From: an uncultured Acetatifactor sp.
Lineage (GTDB): Bacteria > Bacillota > Clostridia > Lachnospirales > Lachnospiraceae
DNA length: 42,574 nt
Direction: 5' to 3'
Assembly (NCBI GenBank): GCA_947589075.1
Contig: CANQBS010000015.1
Location: forward strand, 1-42,574
Shown here one piece after another: positions 8,189-16,069 of this stretch. Positions within the stretch are counted from its first letter, which is position 1; the number at the start of each line of letters is the position of its first letter. Below the pieces are notes generated by a model. The model did no database searches, was not told the DNA's origin, and saw only the letters and a list, made by a program, of their open reading frames with translations. The translations under genes and the position numbers were made by a program.

Positions 8189-10851
8189 AAAAGAGGAGTT
8201 TTACAAACCTGTCCCATTTCAAATCTTCAAAGGAACCTTTGGAGAATCCTTCAAAGGAACTTTCAGAGAATCCTTCAAAGGGGATTCTCCAAGGAGATCA
8301 ATACCGGATCACTGTACTGACTCCCTCCCTTTTGCGTCTGGAATACAGCGAAACCGGAGATTTTGAAGATCGCGCTACCCAGATGGTGGTGAACAGGGAT
8401 TTTGAAGTGCCGGAATATAGGGTAAGGGAGGGATTCCCAAAAGACTGGGAACGCTCCCCAAAGGATTGGGACCATTCCTCCAATAATTCGGAACGGTTCA
8501 AAGAGGGCGATGAACGATTCAAAGAAGAAACGCAGGATCTGCCCCTTCTTTTAGAAACTTCTGAATTAAGGCTTTCTTATGACCGGAAAGAGTTTTCGCC
8601 GGAAGGACTGCGGATCGAGGTAAAGGCGATCAAAGGAAGCCTCTGGCATTACGGGCAGAAGCCAAAGGATCTGAAAGGAACCTACCGCACCCTGGACTGT
8701 GCGGAGGGAGGTTTTCTGATCCTGGATCATGGCAGGAAAAAGGAAATCGAGCTGGGTCCCGGTCTGATCTCCCGGGAGGGCTTTGCCGTCATAGACGACA
8801 GCGCATCCATGGCCATGACGGAAGACGGCTGGGTGGAGCCGAGGGGAAAGGAAACGGATCTTTATTTCTTCGGGTATGGGCATCGCTATCTGGAATGTCT
8901 GAAAGATTTTTATCATTTATGCGGGAGAACCCCATTGCTGCCCCGGTATGCCCTTGGCAACTGGTGGAGCAGATATCACCGTTATACGGAAGCGGAATAC
9001 AAGGAGCTGATCGGGCGGTTCGAAAGGGAAAAGCTGCCTTTCAGCGTGGCGGTCATCGATATGGACTGGCATCTTGTGGAGGAGGTGCCGCCGGAATACG
9101 GGAACGGCTGGACAGGGTATACCTGGAACAAAAAGCTTTTCCCAGATCCGGAGGAGTTCCTTTCCTGGCTCCATGAAAGGCATCTGAAGGTTACCTTAAA
9201 TGTCCACCCTGCCGACGGGGTACGTGCCTTTGAGGAGATCTATCCCCGGATGGCGGAGGCGATGGGCATGGATCCGGAGGAAAAGAAGCCTGTGGAGTTC
9301 GACCCTGTTGACAGGCGCTTTATGAAAGCATATTTTGAGATCCTGTGCCATAGCCTGGAAAAGCAGGGAGTGGATTTCTGGTGGGTGGACTGGCAGCAGG
9401 GGGAAAAGAGCAGGATACCCGGCCTGGATCCCTTGTGGATGTTGAATCATTATCATTATCTGGACAGCGGATGGAAGGGAACCAGGCGGATCACCTTTTC
9501 CCGTTATGCCGGGGTGGGGAGCCACAGATACCCGGTGGGCTTCTCCGGGGATACCACCATCACCTGGGAGAGTCTGGACTACCAGCCTTATTTTACCAGC
9601 ACGGCCAGCAACATCGGATACGGCTGGTGGAGCCATGATATCGGCGGTCATATGTGGGGCAGAAGGGATGACGAGCTGATGGCAAGATGGGTGCAGCTCG
9701 GGGTGTTTTCTCCCATCAACAGGCTTCACAGCTCCAACAATCCTTTTTCCGGAAAGGAACCCTGGAATTATGACGCTGTTACCAGAAAGGTGATGAACTG
9801 CTTCCTGCGGCTGCGCCACAGTCTGGTGCCTTACCTTTATACCATGAATTACAGAGCCGGCTGGGGAAATACCCCTCTGGTGCTGCCTATGTACTACCTG
9901 GAGCCGGAGCGGGAGGAAGCTTATCAGGTGCCCAACGAATATTACTTTGGAACGGAGCTGATCGCCGCGCCCATTACGCAGCCTATGGATCCGGTATCCC
10001 GTAGCGCCCGGGTGAAGGTCTGGCTGCCGGAAGGGGAGTGGGTGGATTTCTTTACCGGGATCCGCTACCGTGGCGGCAGGATGCTCGCCATGCGGAGGGA
10101 AATTGAGGAATTCCCGGTGCTCATGAAGGCGGGAGCCATTGTTCCTATGAAAGATATGGGGGATGATCTGCAGGGATATGATAATTCCGTGAAATATGAT
10201 AATTCCGTGGAAAATCCGGAGGCGCTGGAGGTCAGGATCTTTCCGGCGGCGGAAGGAAGCTTCGTGTTAAAGGAGGATCAGGGGGACAGTCTGGAGGATC
10301 TTCCGGAGAACTGGGCTGATACGGAAATGAGGATCGGAATTGTTCATGGCACAGACGCCGGAGAAACACAGTCCGGATCACAGGACGGCAGACATGGGCT
10401 GTGCTTTATCATAAAACCGGCAAAGGGCAATTTATCCGTGATCCCGAAGAATAGAAGCTGGAAACTCATTTTCTATGGCGCAGAGAAACAGATCCCCGCC
10501 ATTACGATAGGTGGATGTGCGGTGAATCCGGAAGAGTTTTTATCCGGAACAGGATTCTATGAGGAAGAACGCCGCCTTTTGACTGTAGAAGTGAAGGATG
10601 TCCCGGTAACCCAGGAGATTCGGGTCTGTTTTCCCGCGGGCGTGGAAATGGCAGAAAATAATTACGTCCTCCAGAGTTTTGAGATCCTGAAAAAGGCGCA
10701 GATGGATTACGGATGGAAAGAGAGGATCTGGGACATGATATGCAGGGAAGGGGAGAATGCGGGGGCATTTCTCGAGGAAGCCGATCTCCCGGAGTGCGTC
10801 AGGGAGAGCCTGCTTGAACTGCTCACGGCGCAAAAGCTTTCAGAAATGTAA
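8185..10851 (+). CDS. GH31 family alpha-glycosidase
   Basis: An 888-residue GH31 enzyme. The nucleophile region reads F-W-W-V-D-W-Q-Q-G with Asp402, and the acid/base region S-H-D-I-G-G-H with Asp485. These numbers use the ATG at 8185, which overlaps the preceding stop as ATGA; an upstream in-frame ATG at 8155 lies within the SGNH gene. GH31 includes alpha-glucosidases, alpha-xylosidases and alpha-galactosidases; the W-Q-Q-G variant of the usual W-x-D-M-N-E prevents a simple specificity call. Three duplicated segments enlarge surface regions: S-K-E-x-x-E-N-P repeats near residues 14-36 (24-bp unit), Lys/Asp-rich repeats near 85-115, and a Y-D-N-S-V duplication near 665 (18-bp unit). No signal peptide. 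Probably trims imported oligosaccharides. Confidence 0.92.
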   Translation: MKKRSFTNLSHFKSSKEPLENPSKELSENPSKGILQGDQYRITVLTPSLLRLEYSETGDFEDRATQMVVNRDFEVPEYRVREGFPKDWERSPKDWDHSSNNSERFKEGDERFKEETQDLPLLLETSELRLSYDRKEFSPEGLRIEVKAIKGSLWHYGQKPKDLKGTYRTLDCAEGGFLILDHGRKKEIELGPGLISREGFAVIDDSASMAMTEDGWVEPRGKETDLYFFGYGHRYLECLKDFYHLCGRTPLLPRYALGNWWSRYHRYTEAEYKELIGRFEREKLPFSVAVIDMDWHLVEEVPPEYGNGWTGYTWNKKLFPDPEEFLSWLHERHLKVTLNVHPADGVRAFEEIYPRMAEAMGMDPEEKKPVEFDPVDRRFMKAYFEILCHSLEKQGVDFWWVDWQQGEKSRIPGLDPLWMLNHYHYLDSGWKGTRRITFSRYAGVGSHRYPVGFSGDTTITWESLDYQPYFTSTASNIGYGWWSHDIGGHMWGRRDDELMARWVQLGVFSPINRLHSSNNPFSGKEPWNYDAVTRKVMNCFLRLRHSLVPYLYTMNYRAGWGNTPLVLPMYYLEPEREEAYQVPNEYYFGTELIAAPITQPMDPVSRSARVKVWLPEGEWVDFFTGIRYRGGRMLAMRREIEEFPVLMKAGAIVPMKDMGDDLQGYDNSVKYDNSVENPEALEVRIFPAAEGSFVLKEDQGDSLEDLPENWADTEMRIGIVHGTDAGETQSGSQDGRHGLCFIIKPAKGNLSVIPKNRSWKLIFYGAEKQIPAITIGGCAVNPEEFLSGTGFYEEERRLLTVEVKDVPVTQEIRVCFPAGVEMAENNYVLQSFEILKKAQMDYGWKERIWDMICREGENAGAFLEEADLPECVRESLLELLTAQKLSEM
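8227..8290. repeat. 24-bp in-frame tandem repeat in the GH31 N-terminus
   Basis: The units start with TCAAAG at 8227, 8251 and 8275, giving about 2.5 copies of a Ser-Lys-Glu-rich octapeptide. The period is a multiple of three and the reading frame is kept. Confidence 0.88.
10177..10212. repeat. 18-bp in-frame duplication in GH31
   Basis: TATGATAATTCCGTG(A/G)AA occurs twice back to back, encoding Y-D-N-S-V-K/E twice in a loop-like part of the C-terminal region. Confidence 0.9.
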
Positions 10852-10886
10852 GGAATAAATATTTGAAATAATAGGAGAAGAAAAGG

Positions 10887-11939
10887 ATGAAAGAGAGCAT
10901 CGCAATCCCTGCCATATTGAAGGTAGGAAAAGGAGCCTTGAAGGGTATCGGCGGATATTTGAAGGAAGTCGGTTTCGGACAGGTGGTTATTTATTTTGGA
11001 AACGGCCTGATCGACCTGTTCGGGATGGAGGTCATGAAATCCCTGAAAGACGCGGGAATCTCTGTGCTGGAATACAGAGAGCTGGATACGGTGGATATCG
11101 ACGATATCATCCGTCTTGCCCTGATCCTGCCGGGAGGAACACAGGCAGTCATTTCCATCGGGGGTGGGAAGGTGATCGACGCCGGAAAATATGCCGCATT
11201 TTTAAAGAACCTCCCTTTTATCAGCGTGCCTACCTCCAGCTCCAGCGACGGTTTTTCCAGCGCGAGCGCGTCCTTAACGGTAAAGGGAAGAAGAAGCTCC
11301 ATGCCCGCGAAGCTGGCCTATGGGATCATCGTGGATACCGAGGTCATCAGGACTGCGCCTGAGAAGTTCATTTATTCCGGCATCGGGGATATGCTGTCCA
11401 AGATCACGGCAATTTACGACTGGATCTATGAGACCGACTGCGGCTACGGGGAGTTGAACGATTTTGCGGTGATGATCGCGAAGAAGGCGGTGAACAGCTT
11501 CGTGCGCACCCCTTATGAGACCATCAAGGATGAACTATTCTTAAAGGAGCTTCTGGATTCCCTTGCCATGAGCGGGATCGCCAATGAGATCGCGGGCAGC
11601 AGCGCGCCCACCAGCGGAAGCGAGCACCTGATTTCCCACGCCCTGGATAAGTTCCTGGAAAACCCGCAGCTTCACGGGGTACAGGTGGGCATAGCCACCT
11701 ATCTCATGAGCAGGGTGCAGGATCACCGCTATGTGCGTGTGAATACGGTGCTCACGGATACCGGTTTCTGGAACTATGCGGCGGGACTTGGCATGAGGAA
11801 GGAGGATTTTATCAGGGCTATCGACATGGCGCCTTCCATTAAGCCCAACAGGCATACCTATCTTCATGAGGAAAAATACCGGGATCTGGCGAAGAAGCTG
11901 GTGCTTGCGGATCCGGTGTTGAATAAGGTGCTGGTGTAA
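10887..11939 (+). CDS. Glycerol-1-phosphate dehydrogenase-like (EgsA/AraM type) oxidoreductase
   Basis: A 350-residue protein of the iron-containing alcohol dehydrogenase/dehydroquinate synthase fold. S-I-G-G-G-K-V-I-D is the NAD(P)-binding glycine-rich turn, P-T-S-S-S-S-D-G-F-S-S a conserved nucleotide/metal segment, and G-S-E-H-L-I-S-H plus L-H-G-V-Q-V-G carry the two metal-ligand histidines. This pattern fits glycerol-1-phosphate dehydrogenase relatives (AraM in Bacillus), which interconvert dihydroxyacetone phosphate and glycerol-1-phosphate. It is the last gene of block A, 35 bp after GH31, with GGAG and AAGG upstream of ATG 10887. Its role in a polysaccharide locus is unclear. It might oxidise a phosphopolyol released by the EEP and glycosidase enzymes, or supply archaeal-type glycerophosphate; this is inference. 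Confidence 0.82.
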   Translation: MKESIAIPAILKVGKGALKGIGGYLKEVGFGQVVIYFGNGLIDLFGMEVMKSLKDAGISVLEYRELDTVDIDDIIRLALILPGGTQAVISIGGGKVIDAGKYAAFLKNLPFISVPTSSSSDGFSSASASLTVKGRRSSMPAKLAYGIIVDTEVIRTAPEKFIYSGIGDMLSKITAIYDWIYETDCGYGELNDFAVMIAKKAVNSFVRTPYETIKDELFLKELLDSLAMSGIANEIAGSSAPTSGSEHLISHALDKFLENPQLHGVQVGIATYLMSRVQDHRYVRVNTVLTDTGFWNYAAGLGMRKEDFIRAIDMAPSIKPNRHTYLHEEKYRDLAKKLVLADPVLNKVLV

Positions 11940-11958
11940 AAAGTCTGCGGGGAAAATA

Positions 11959-11991
11959 TAACAGTTCAGCCGCGCCCAAGCCGAACTGTTA
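11959..11991. repeat. Short palindrome related to the larger inverted-repeat element at 34247
   Basis: TAACAGTTC and GAACTGTTA form 9-bp perfect arms around AGCCGCGCCCAAGCC. The left half (AACAGTTCAGCCGCGCC) is the same as the left end of the 163-bp element at 34247-34409, so this looks like a shrunken copy or separate member. It lies 19 bp after the dehydrogenase stop. Confidence 0.75.
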
Positions 11992-12014
11992 CCGGAAAAT
12001 AGACAAGCAATTTA

Positions 12015-12062
12015 GAAACGGGGAGAGATGAGACCTGACGGGGTTTCATCTTTCCCCGTTTC
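12015..12062 (+). terminator. Long hairpin, probable terminator of block A
   Basis: The arms GAAACGGGG...GATGAGACC and GGTTTCATC...CCCCGTTTC can form about 20 base pairs including G-U pairs. It stands 75 bp after the dehydrogenase stop. The following sequence TCTGCG lacks a good T-tract, so it may instead act as an mRNA 3'-end stabiliser. Confidence 0.5.
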
Positions 12063-12072
12063 TGCGCAGGCG

Positions 12073-12158
12073 CCAGGCTGCGCATGTTCCCAGGCTGCGC
12101 ATGTTCCCTGACTGCGTATGTTCCCTGACTGCGCATGTTCCCTGACTGCATATGTTTC
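12073..12158. repeat. 17-bp tandem repeat, five copies
   Basis: The unit CTGCGCATGTTCCCTGA recurs exactly every 17 bp, with CTGC starts at 12078, 12095, 12112, 12129 and 12146. Each copy contains the self-complementary core TGCGCA or a variant. The spacer 11940-12551 has no coding gene and also holds the palindrome, hairpin, promoter and an 18-bp repeat. Whether the array binds a protein or is neutral is unknown. Confidence 0.92.
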
Positions 12159-12250
12159 CGGACGGCACACGTCCTAAATGGACGTGAAAATGGTAAATGG
12201 ATGTGGAAATGGTATAAAGAGTATAAAATGATTAACAATCTTTATATCTA

Positions 12251-12281
12251 TTGAAAATGCTGAGAACATATGTTAACATAT
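12251..12281 (+). promoter_or_regulatory. Promoter with palindromic operator candidate for the ABC transporter operon
   Basis: TTGAAA (12251-12256), a 17-bp spacer and TAACAT (12274-12279) make a sigma-A-type promoter. The -10 box lies inside a perfect 14-bp palindrome ATATGTTAACATAT (12268-12281). Such placement is typical of repressor operators; the GntR-LacI hybrid regulator encoded in the same block is the natural candidate, by inference. The predicted leader to the first permease would be about 270 bases. Confidence 0.5.
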
Positions 12282-12433
12282 AAACAAATACAGACAAAAA
12301 AACTAATAAAAATGTTAAAATATGTTAGATGGTCAGAATTAAGTCAAAACATTTTTTCGATAAATCCGTGTTTTCCTCAATATTACAAATAATATAAATG
12401 GTATATATGATATATATGATATAAAAACATTGC

Positions 12434-12487
12434 GAAGAGCAGAATTCATAAGAAAAGCAGAATGTATGAGAAAAGCAGAATTCATAA
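12434..12487. repeat. 18-bp tandem repeat, three copies, upstream of the permease gene
   Basis: GAAAAGCAGAATTCATAA-type units start at 12434, 12452 and 12470 in the leader of the ABC operon. A second, different 18-bp repeat follows at 12552, inside the coding region. Confidence 0.9.
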
Positions 12488-12551
12488 AAAGGTAAGATCA
12501 GTTTTTTGAAAGGACAGTACGGGCGTCCTTACATTGGCAGGAGGACAGAAA

Positions 12552-13529
12552 GTGAAGGAAGCGACGAAAGTGAAGGAAGTGACGAAATTGACGAAAGCGA
12601 AGAACGTGAAGAAAAAGCACGGTTTTATTTCCGATATCAGAAAGAACAAAGTTTCTTACCTTATGCTGATCCCGGCAGCGCTCTATACTTTTGTGTTCGG
12701 CTACTGCACCATTCCCTATATGCTGATCGCCTTCAAAAAGTTCAGCTTTAAGAAAGGACTTTTTGCAAGCGACTGGGCGGGATTTGAGAATTTTAAGTTC
12801 TTTTTCAGATCCCAGGACGCGTGGCACATTATCGGCAATACGGTGAAGCTGAATCTGCTCTTCCTGTTTTTTACCATTTTATCCGCCGTGATCCTCGCTA
12901 TTATGATCAATGAGATCAAGAATAAATATTTTAAAAAGGTTGCTCAGTCCTCTTACCTGCTGCCTTATTTCTTATCCTGGATCATTGTCAACTATATTCT
13001 CTATGGGATCATCGGGAGCAATTATGGTCTGCTGAATCACGCCCTTGCCGCCGCAGGGGGCGAGACCATCAATTTTTACAATACGCCAAAGTACTGGACC
13101 ATTATTCTGGTAGCCGTTAAGGTATGGAAGGAATTTGGCATGAATATGGTCATCTACCTTGCAGCCATTACCAGCTTTGATGAAGAACTCTATGACGCGG
13201 CTGCGGTGGATGGAGCCAGCCGCTTTCAGATGTGCATGCGCATCACGATCCCGCTGTTATTGCCTACGGTGGTCATGCTTGGCATTATGTCCGCAGGCAA
13301 AATGTTTTATGGAGACTTCGGCATGATCTATGCTCTGGTGGGAGATAACGGCGTTCTATACCGCAAGACGGATGTGATCGATACTTATGTGTTCAGGACC
13401 CTGCGCAGGATCGGGAATCCTTCCCAGGCAATGGCGATCAGTCTGTTTCAGGCGATCATGGGTTTCCTGTGCGTATGGGGTGCGAATTACATCACCAAGA
13501 AGAAATTTAAGGAAGGAGCGTTGTTCTGA
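12552..13529 (+). CDS. ABC sugar transporter permease, LplB type
   Basis: An inner-membrane permease of the carbohydrate ABC importer family. About six hydrophobic segments follow a basic N-terminus, and the cytoplasmic coupling (EAA) loop reads Y-D-A-A-A-V-D-G-A-S-R-F-Q near the third quarter. I chose GTG 12552: AGGAGG at 12539-12544 is seven bases upstream. TTG 12534 would precede that ribosome site and is unlikely. The first ~20 residues are made by an 18-bp tandem repeat (12552-12605), giving V/M-K-E-A-T-K-like repeats before the conserved K-K-K-H-G-F start of the family body. It overlaps the next permease by 1 bp. LplB/YtcP systems carry oligosaccharides; no ATPase gene is present, so a shared MsmK-type ATPase is assumed. 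Confidence 0.92.
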   Translation: MKEATKVKEVTKLTKAKNVKKKHGFISDIRKNKVSYLMLIPAALYTFVFGYCTIPYMLIAFKKFSFKKGLFASDWAGFENFKFFFRSQDAWHIIGNTVKLNLLFLFFTILSAVILAIMINEIKNKYFKKVAQSSYLLPYFLSWIIVNYILYGIIGSNYGLLNHALAAAGGETINFYNTPKYWTIILVAVKVWKEFGMNMVIYLAAITSFDEELYDAAAVDGASRFQMCMRITIPLLLPTVVMLGIMSAGKMFYGDFGMIYALVGDNGVLYRKTDVIDTYVFRTLRRIGNPSQAMAISLFQAIMGFLCVWGANYITKKKFKEGALF

Positions 13530-14404
13530 TGAAGAAAAAGCTTTCGATAGGAATGCTGGCGATTTATGCGGTAACGTTTCTTGCGGCGGCGGTATGTCTG
13601 CTTCCCCTGCTTCTGGTGGTGATCGTTTCCTTTACCGCGGAATCCTCCATCATCCAAAACGGCTATTCCTTTTTCCCTGAGACCTGGAGCCTGGAGGCCT
13701 ACAGGCTGCTGGTCAAAAACGGGTCGGATATGGTCAGAAGCTATGGCAATTCCATTTTTGTGACTTTGACGGGAACCCTTCTGGCGGTGCTCATCACTGC
13801 CATGGCTTCCTATGGGATCGCCAATCCTTTTGTCAGATACCGGGACAGCATCGCCATGTACTTTTTTGTGACGATGGTGTTCAGCGGCGGCATGGTGCCC
13901 TGGTACATCATCTGCCAGAAGGTAGGGCTTTATGAGAACTATTGGGCTTTGCTGATCCCCAGTCTGGTGTTCAATCCCTTTAACTTATTCCTTGTGCGCA
14001 ACTATATGAGGGAGCTGCCGTCTTCCCTGTTGGAGTCGGCCAAGCTGGACGGGGCCAACGACGGACAGGTAGCGTTTTATATTTATTTTCCGCTGTGCAA
14101 GCCCATTTTGGCAACCATCGGATTGTTCTATGGAATTGCCTATTGGAACGACTGGTGGAATTCCATCATGCTGGTCTCAGACAAGAGCTATTATCCGATC
14201 CAGTATTATTTAATGAAGTTGAAGTCGGATCTGTTGTTTATGAGGAATCTGCAGAGCGCCGGGATAGGAGGAAGCGCGTATACGCCTACGGAATCTTTAC
14301 AGATGGCTACCGCGGTGGTCACGGTGGGTCCCATCATCTTTTTGTACCCCTTTTTACAGAAATATATTGTAAAGGGGCTGATCATAGGGGGTGTTAAAGG
14401 CTAA
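13529..14404 (+). CDS. ABC sugar transporter permease, YtcP/MalG type
   Basis: A 291-residue integral membrane protein with six predicted hydrophobic segments and the EAA loop L-L-E-S-A-K-L-D-G-A-N-D-G-Q. It pairs with the LplB-type permease whose stop it overlaps (TGATG). Together they form the membrane channel of a carbohydrate importer. The C-terminal Y-I-V-K-G-L-I-I-G-G-V-K-G ending is characteristic of YtcP-like permeases. AAGGAGCG precedes the start. The only gap is 84 bp to the binding-protein gene. Confidence 0.93.
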   Translation: MKKKLSIGMLAIYAVTFLAAAVCLLPLLLVVIVSFTAESSIIQNGYSFFPETWSLEAYRLLVKNGSDMVRSYGNSIFVTLTGTLLAVLITAMASYGIANPFVRYRDSIAMYFFVTMVFSGGMVPWYIICQKVGLYENYWALLIPSLVFNPFNLFLVRNYMRELPSSLLESAKLDGANDGQVAFYIYFPLCKPILATIGLFYGIAYWNDWWNSIMLVSDKSYYPIQYYLMKLKSDLLFMRNLQSAGIGGSAYTPTESLQMATAVVTVGPIIFLYPFLQKYIVKGLIIGGVKG

Positions 14405-14488
14405 AGAAAAAATACGGACAGGAAGTAAAAGACAGACACTGCAAAAAAGGAGGATGTGCGGCATATCTGTGCCGCAGAAAAGGAGAGT

Positions 14489-15958
14489 ATGATGAAGAAA
14501 AGTAGAATCACAATGCTGTTGGTCTTATGTCTGATAGCCGTCCTGATGGCCGGCTGCGGCAAGGAAAATGAAGGTAAAAATTCGGGGGAAAAGGTGCATA
14601 TCGTCTATGTGCGTCCCGGAACGGAGGTAGAGCATAACGCGGAATTGGTTCAGGCCATCAATGATAAGCTGGACGCGGACGGAATGGGTATAGAGCTGGA
14701 GATCATGTACATTCCCTCCGATACCTTCCAGGATAAACTGAATATGATGATGACCACCGAGCAGGAATTTGACCTGGTATGCGTGATGGAGGACCAGAAG
14801 CCCTTCACTTCCTTTATTGCAAATGAAGGCATTATCCCCATCACCGAATATGTGAAAAACAGCGAGAATCTCCAGAAGTATATTCCGGATTGGATGTGGG
14901 AATCTGCAACCGTAAATGGAGAGATCTATACCATCCCTGCCAACTGGTGCGAGACGGCGGATCAGAACTGCGCTATCACGATCCGCAGGGAAAAGCTGAA
15001 GGAGTTCGGCCTGTCCGATCCCCAGACCATGGATGATCTTTTCCATATGTGCCAGGTATTCGCGGAGAATTGGGAAGGGGACAACAAGCCTGTGGTGATC
15101 CCGATGTTCAGAGAGCCCTTCAACTATCTGTTCAGAACTCTGGATACCTATCCCTTCACAGTGCAGAAGGATCTGATCTACATCGATCAGGAAGGCAATG
15201 TAAAGGACTGGCTGGAAACGGATGAATTCAAACAGTGCGCCCAGTTCTTCCGGAAGCTGTATGAAAACGGCTTCGTCCCGGAGGATGTTCTTGCAACAGG
15301 CTGGTCCAGCTGGAACACGATGCTGACCGGAGATTTCGTCTGGGTAGATCAGTGCCAGCTGTGGGATACCGAGGAAATCTGGGAAGAGAGGATTCCCGGA
15401 GTGGATCTGGATACCATTTACCTGAATCAGAATGCGGTGCAGTTCCGTCCCAATTCTTTCCGCAACGATACGGCGGTAGCCGCCAATTCCGCTCATCCGG
15501 CGGAAGCGGTGAAGTTCATGGATTGGGTTTATGCATCCCAGGAGAATTATGATCTGGTGGTCTATGGCGTGGAAGGCCTGACCTGGGTGAACGAAGGCGA
15601 TCATTCGTTCAGTAAGATCGATCCCAGCTTCGAGTTTAACGCAGACTGGATGATCGGCAACATGGAGTATGAGCGTTATCAGAAGGGCACTTATGACAAG
15701 TTCATTGAAATTATGGGAAAAGAGAAGCCGGATGCGGTGAACAGCGTGATCCTGAACTTTGTGTTTGATCCGACTCCCGTTTCCAATGAATATGTAAATT
15801 GTCAGGCTGAGGTGGAGCAGAGCATTTATCCCCTGAAATTAGGACTGGTTTCCTATGAAGAAGGATATGAGGATGCTCTGGCCAGGATGAAGGCCGCCGG
15901 AATCGATGCTGTTGTGGCGGAGTACCAGAGACAGGTGAACGAGTACCTGGGTAAATAG
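14489..15958 (+). CDS. ABC transporter extracellular sugar-binding lipoprotein
   Basis: A 489-residue substrate-binding protein. The N-terminus is a lipoprotein signal peptide: M-M-K-K, a hydrophobic run, and the lipobox L-M-A-G-C with Cys23 as the lipidated residue. The mature part resembles family 1 binding proteins of the LipO type (about 480-550 residues), which partner LplB/YtcP permeases and bind oligosaccharides or glycan fragments. AAAAGGAGAG precedes ATG 14489; ATG 14492 is an equally possible start. It is anchored outside the cytoplasmic membrane and delivers ligand to the two permeases encoded immediately upstream. The ligand cannot be read from sequence; mannose- or pectin-derived oligosaccharides are suggested only by neighbours. 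Confidence 0.92.
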   Translation: MMKKSRITMLLVLCLIAVLMAGCGKENEGKNSGEKVHIVYVRPGTEVEHNAELVQAINDKLDADGMGIELEIMYIPSDTFQDKLNMMMTTEQEFDLVCVMEDQKPFTSFIANEGIIPITEYVKNSENLQKYIPDWMWESATVNGEIYTIPANWCETADQNCAITIRREKLKEFGLSDPQTMDDLFHMCQVFAENWEGDNKPVVIPMFREPFNYLFRTLDTYPFTVQKDLIYIDQEGNVKDWLETDEFKQCAQFFRKLYENGFVPEDVLATGWSSWNTMLTGDFVWVDQCQLWDTEEIWEERIPGVDLDTIYLNQNAVQFRPNSFRNDTAVAANSAHPAEAVKFMDWVYASQENYDLVVYGVEGLTWVNEGDHSFSKIDPSFEFNADWMIGNMEYERYQKGTYDKFIEIMGKEKPDAVNSVILNFVFDPTPVSNEYVNCQAEVEQSIYPLKLGLVSYEEGYEDALARMKAAGIDAVVAEYQRQVNEYLGK

Positions 15959-16008
15959 ATCATGGTTTCCGATGCCAGGAATTGAGGAATTCAGTTATGA
16001 TGTGAAAA

Positions 16009-16043
16009 GTGGCTCCGGGACAAAGTTCCCGTTCCGGAGTCAC
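16009..16043 (+). terminator. Hairpin between binding protein and GH2 genes
   Basis: GTGGCTCCGGGAC and GTTCCGGAGTCAC pair along about 13 bp (with G-U wobbles) around a nine-base loop, followed by ATTTTCGG. It may partially terminate or stabilise the transporter transcript, allowing more binding protein and permease than enzyme, as is common in sugar operons. Confidence 0.5.
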
Positions 16044-16069
16044 ATTTTCGGATCGGCGCAGGAAATGGA

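Noticed and set aside
12073..12158. Possible CRISPR array
   Set aside because: The 17-bp units are contiguous with no spacers and no cas genes are present; it is a tandem repeat.
14525..15604. A 359-codon minus-strand frame opposite the binding-protein gene
   Set aside because: Antisense to a well-supported lipoprotein gene; no ribosome site or recognisable domain.
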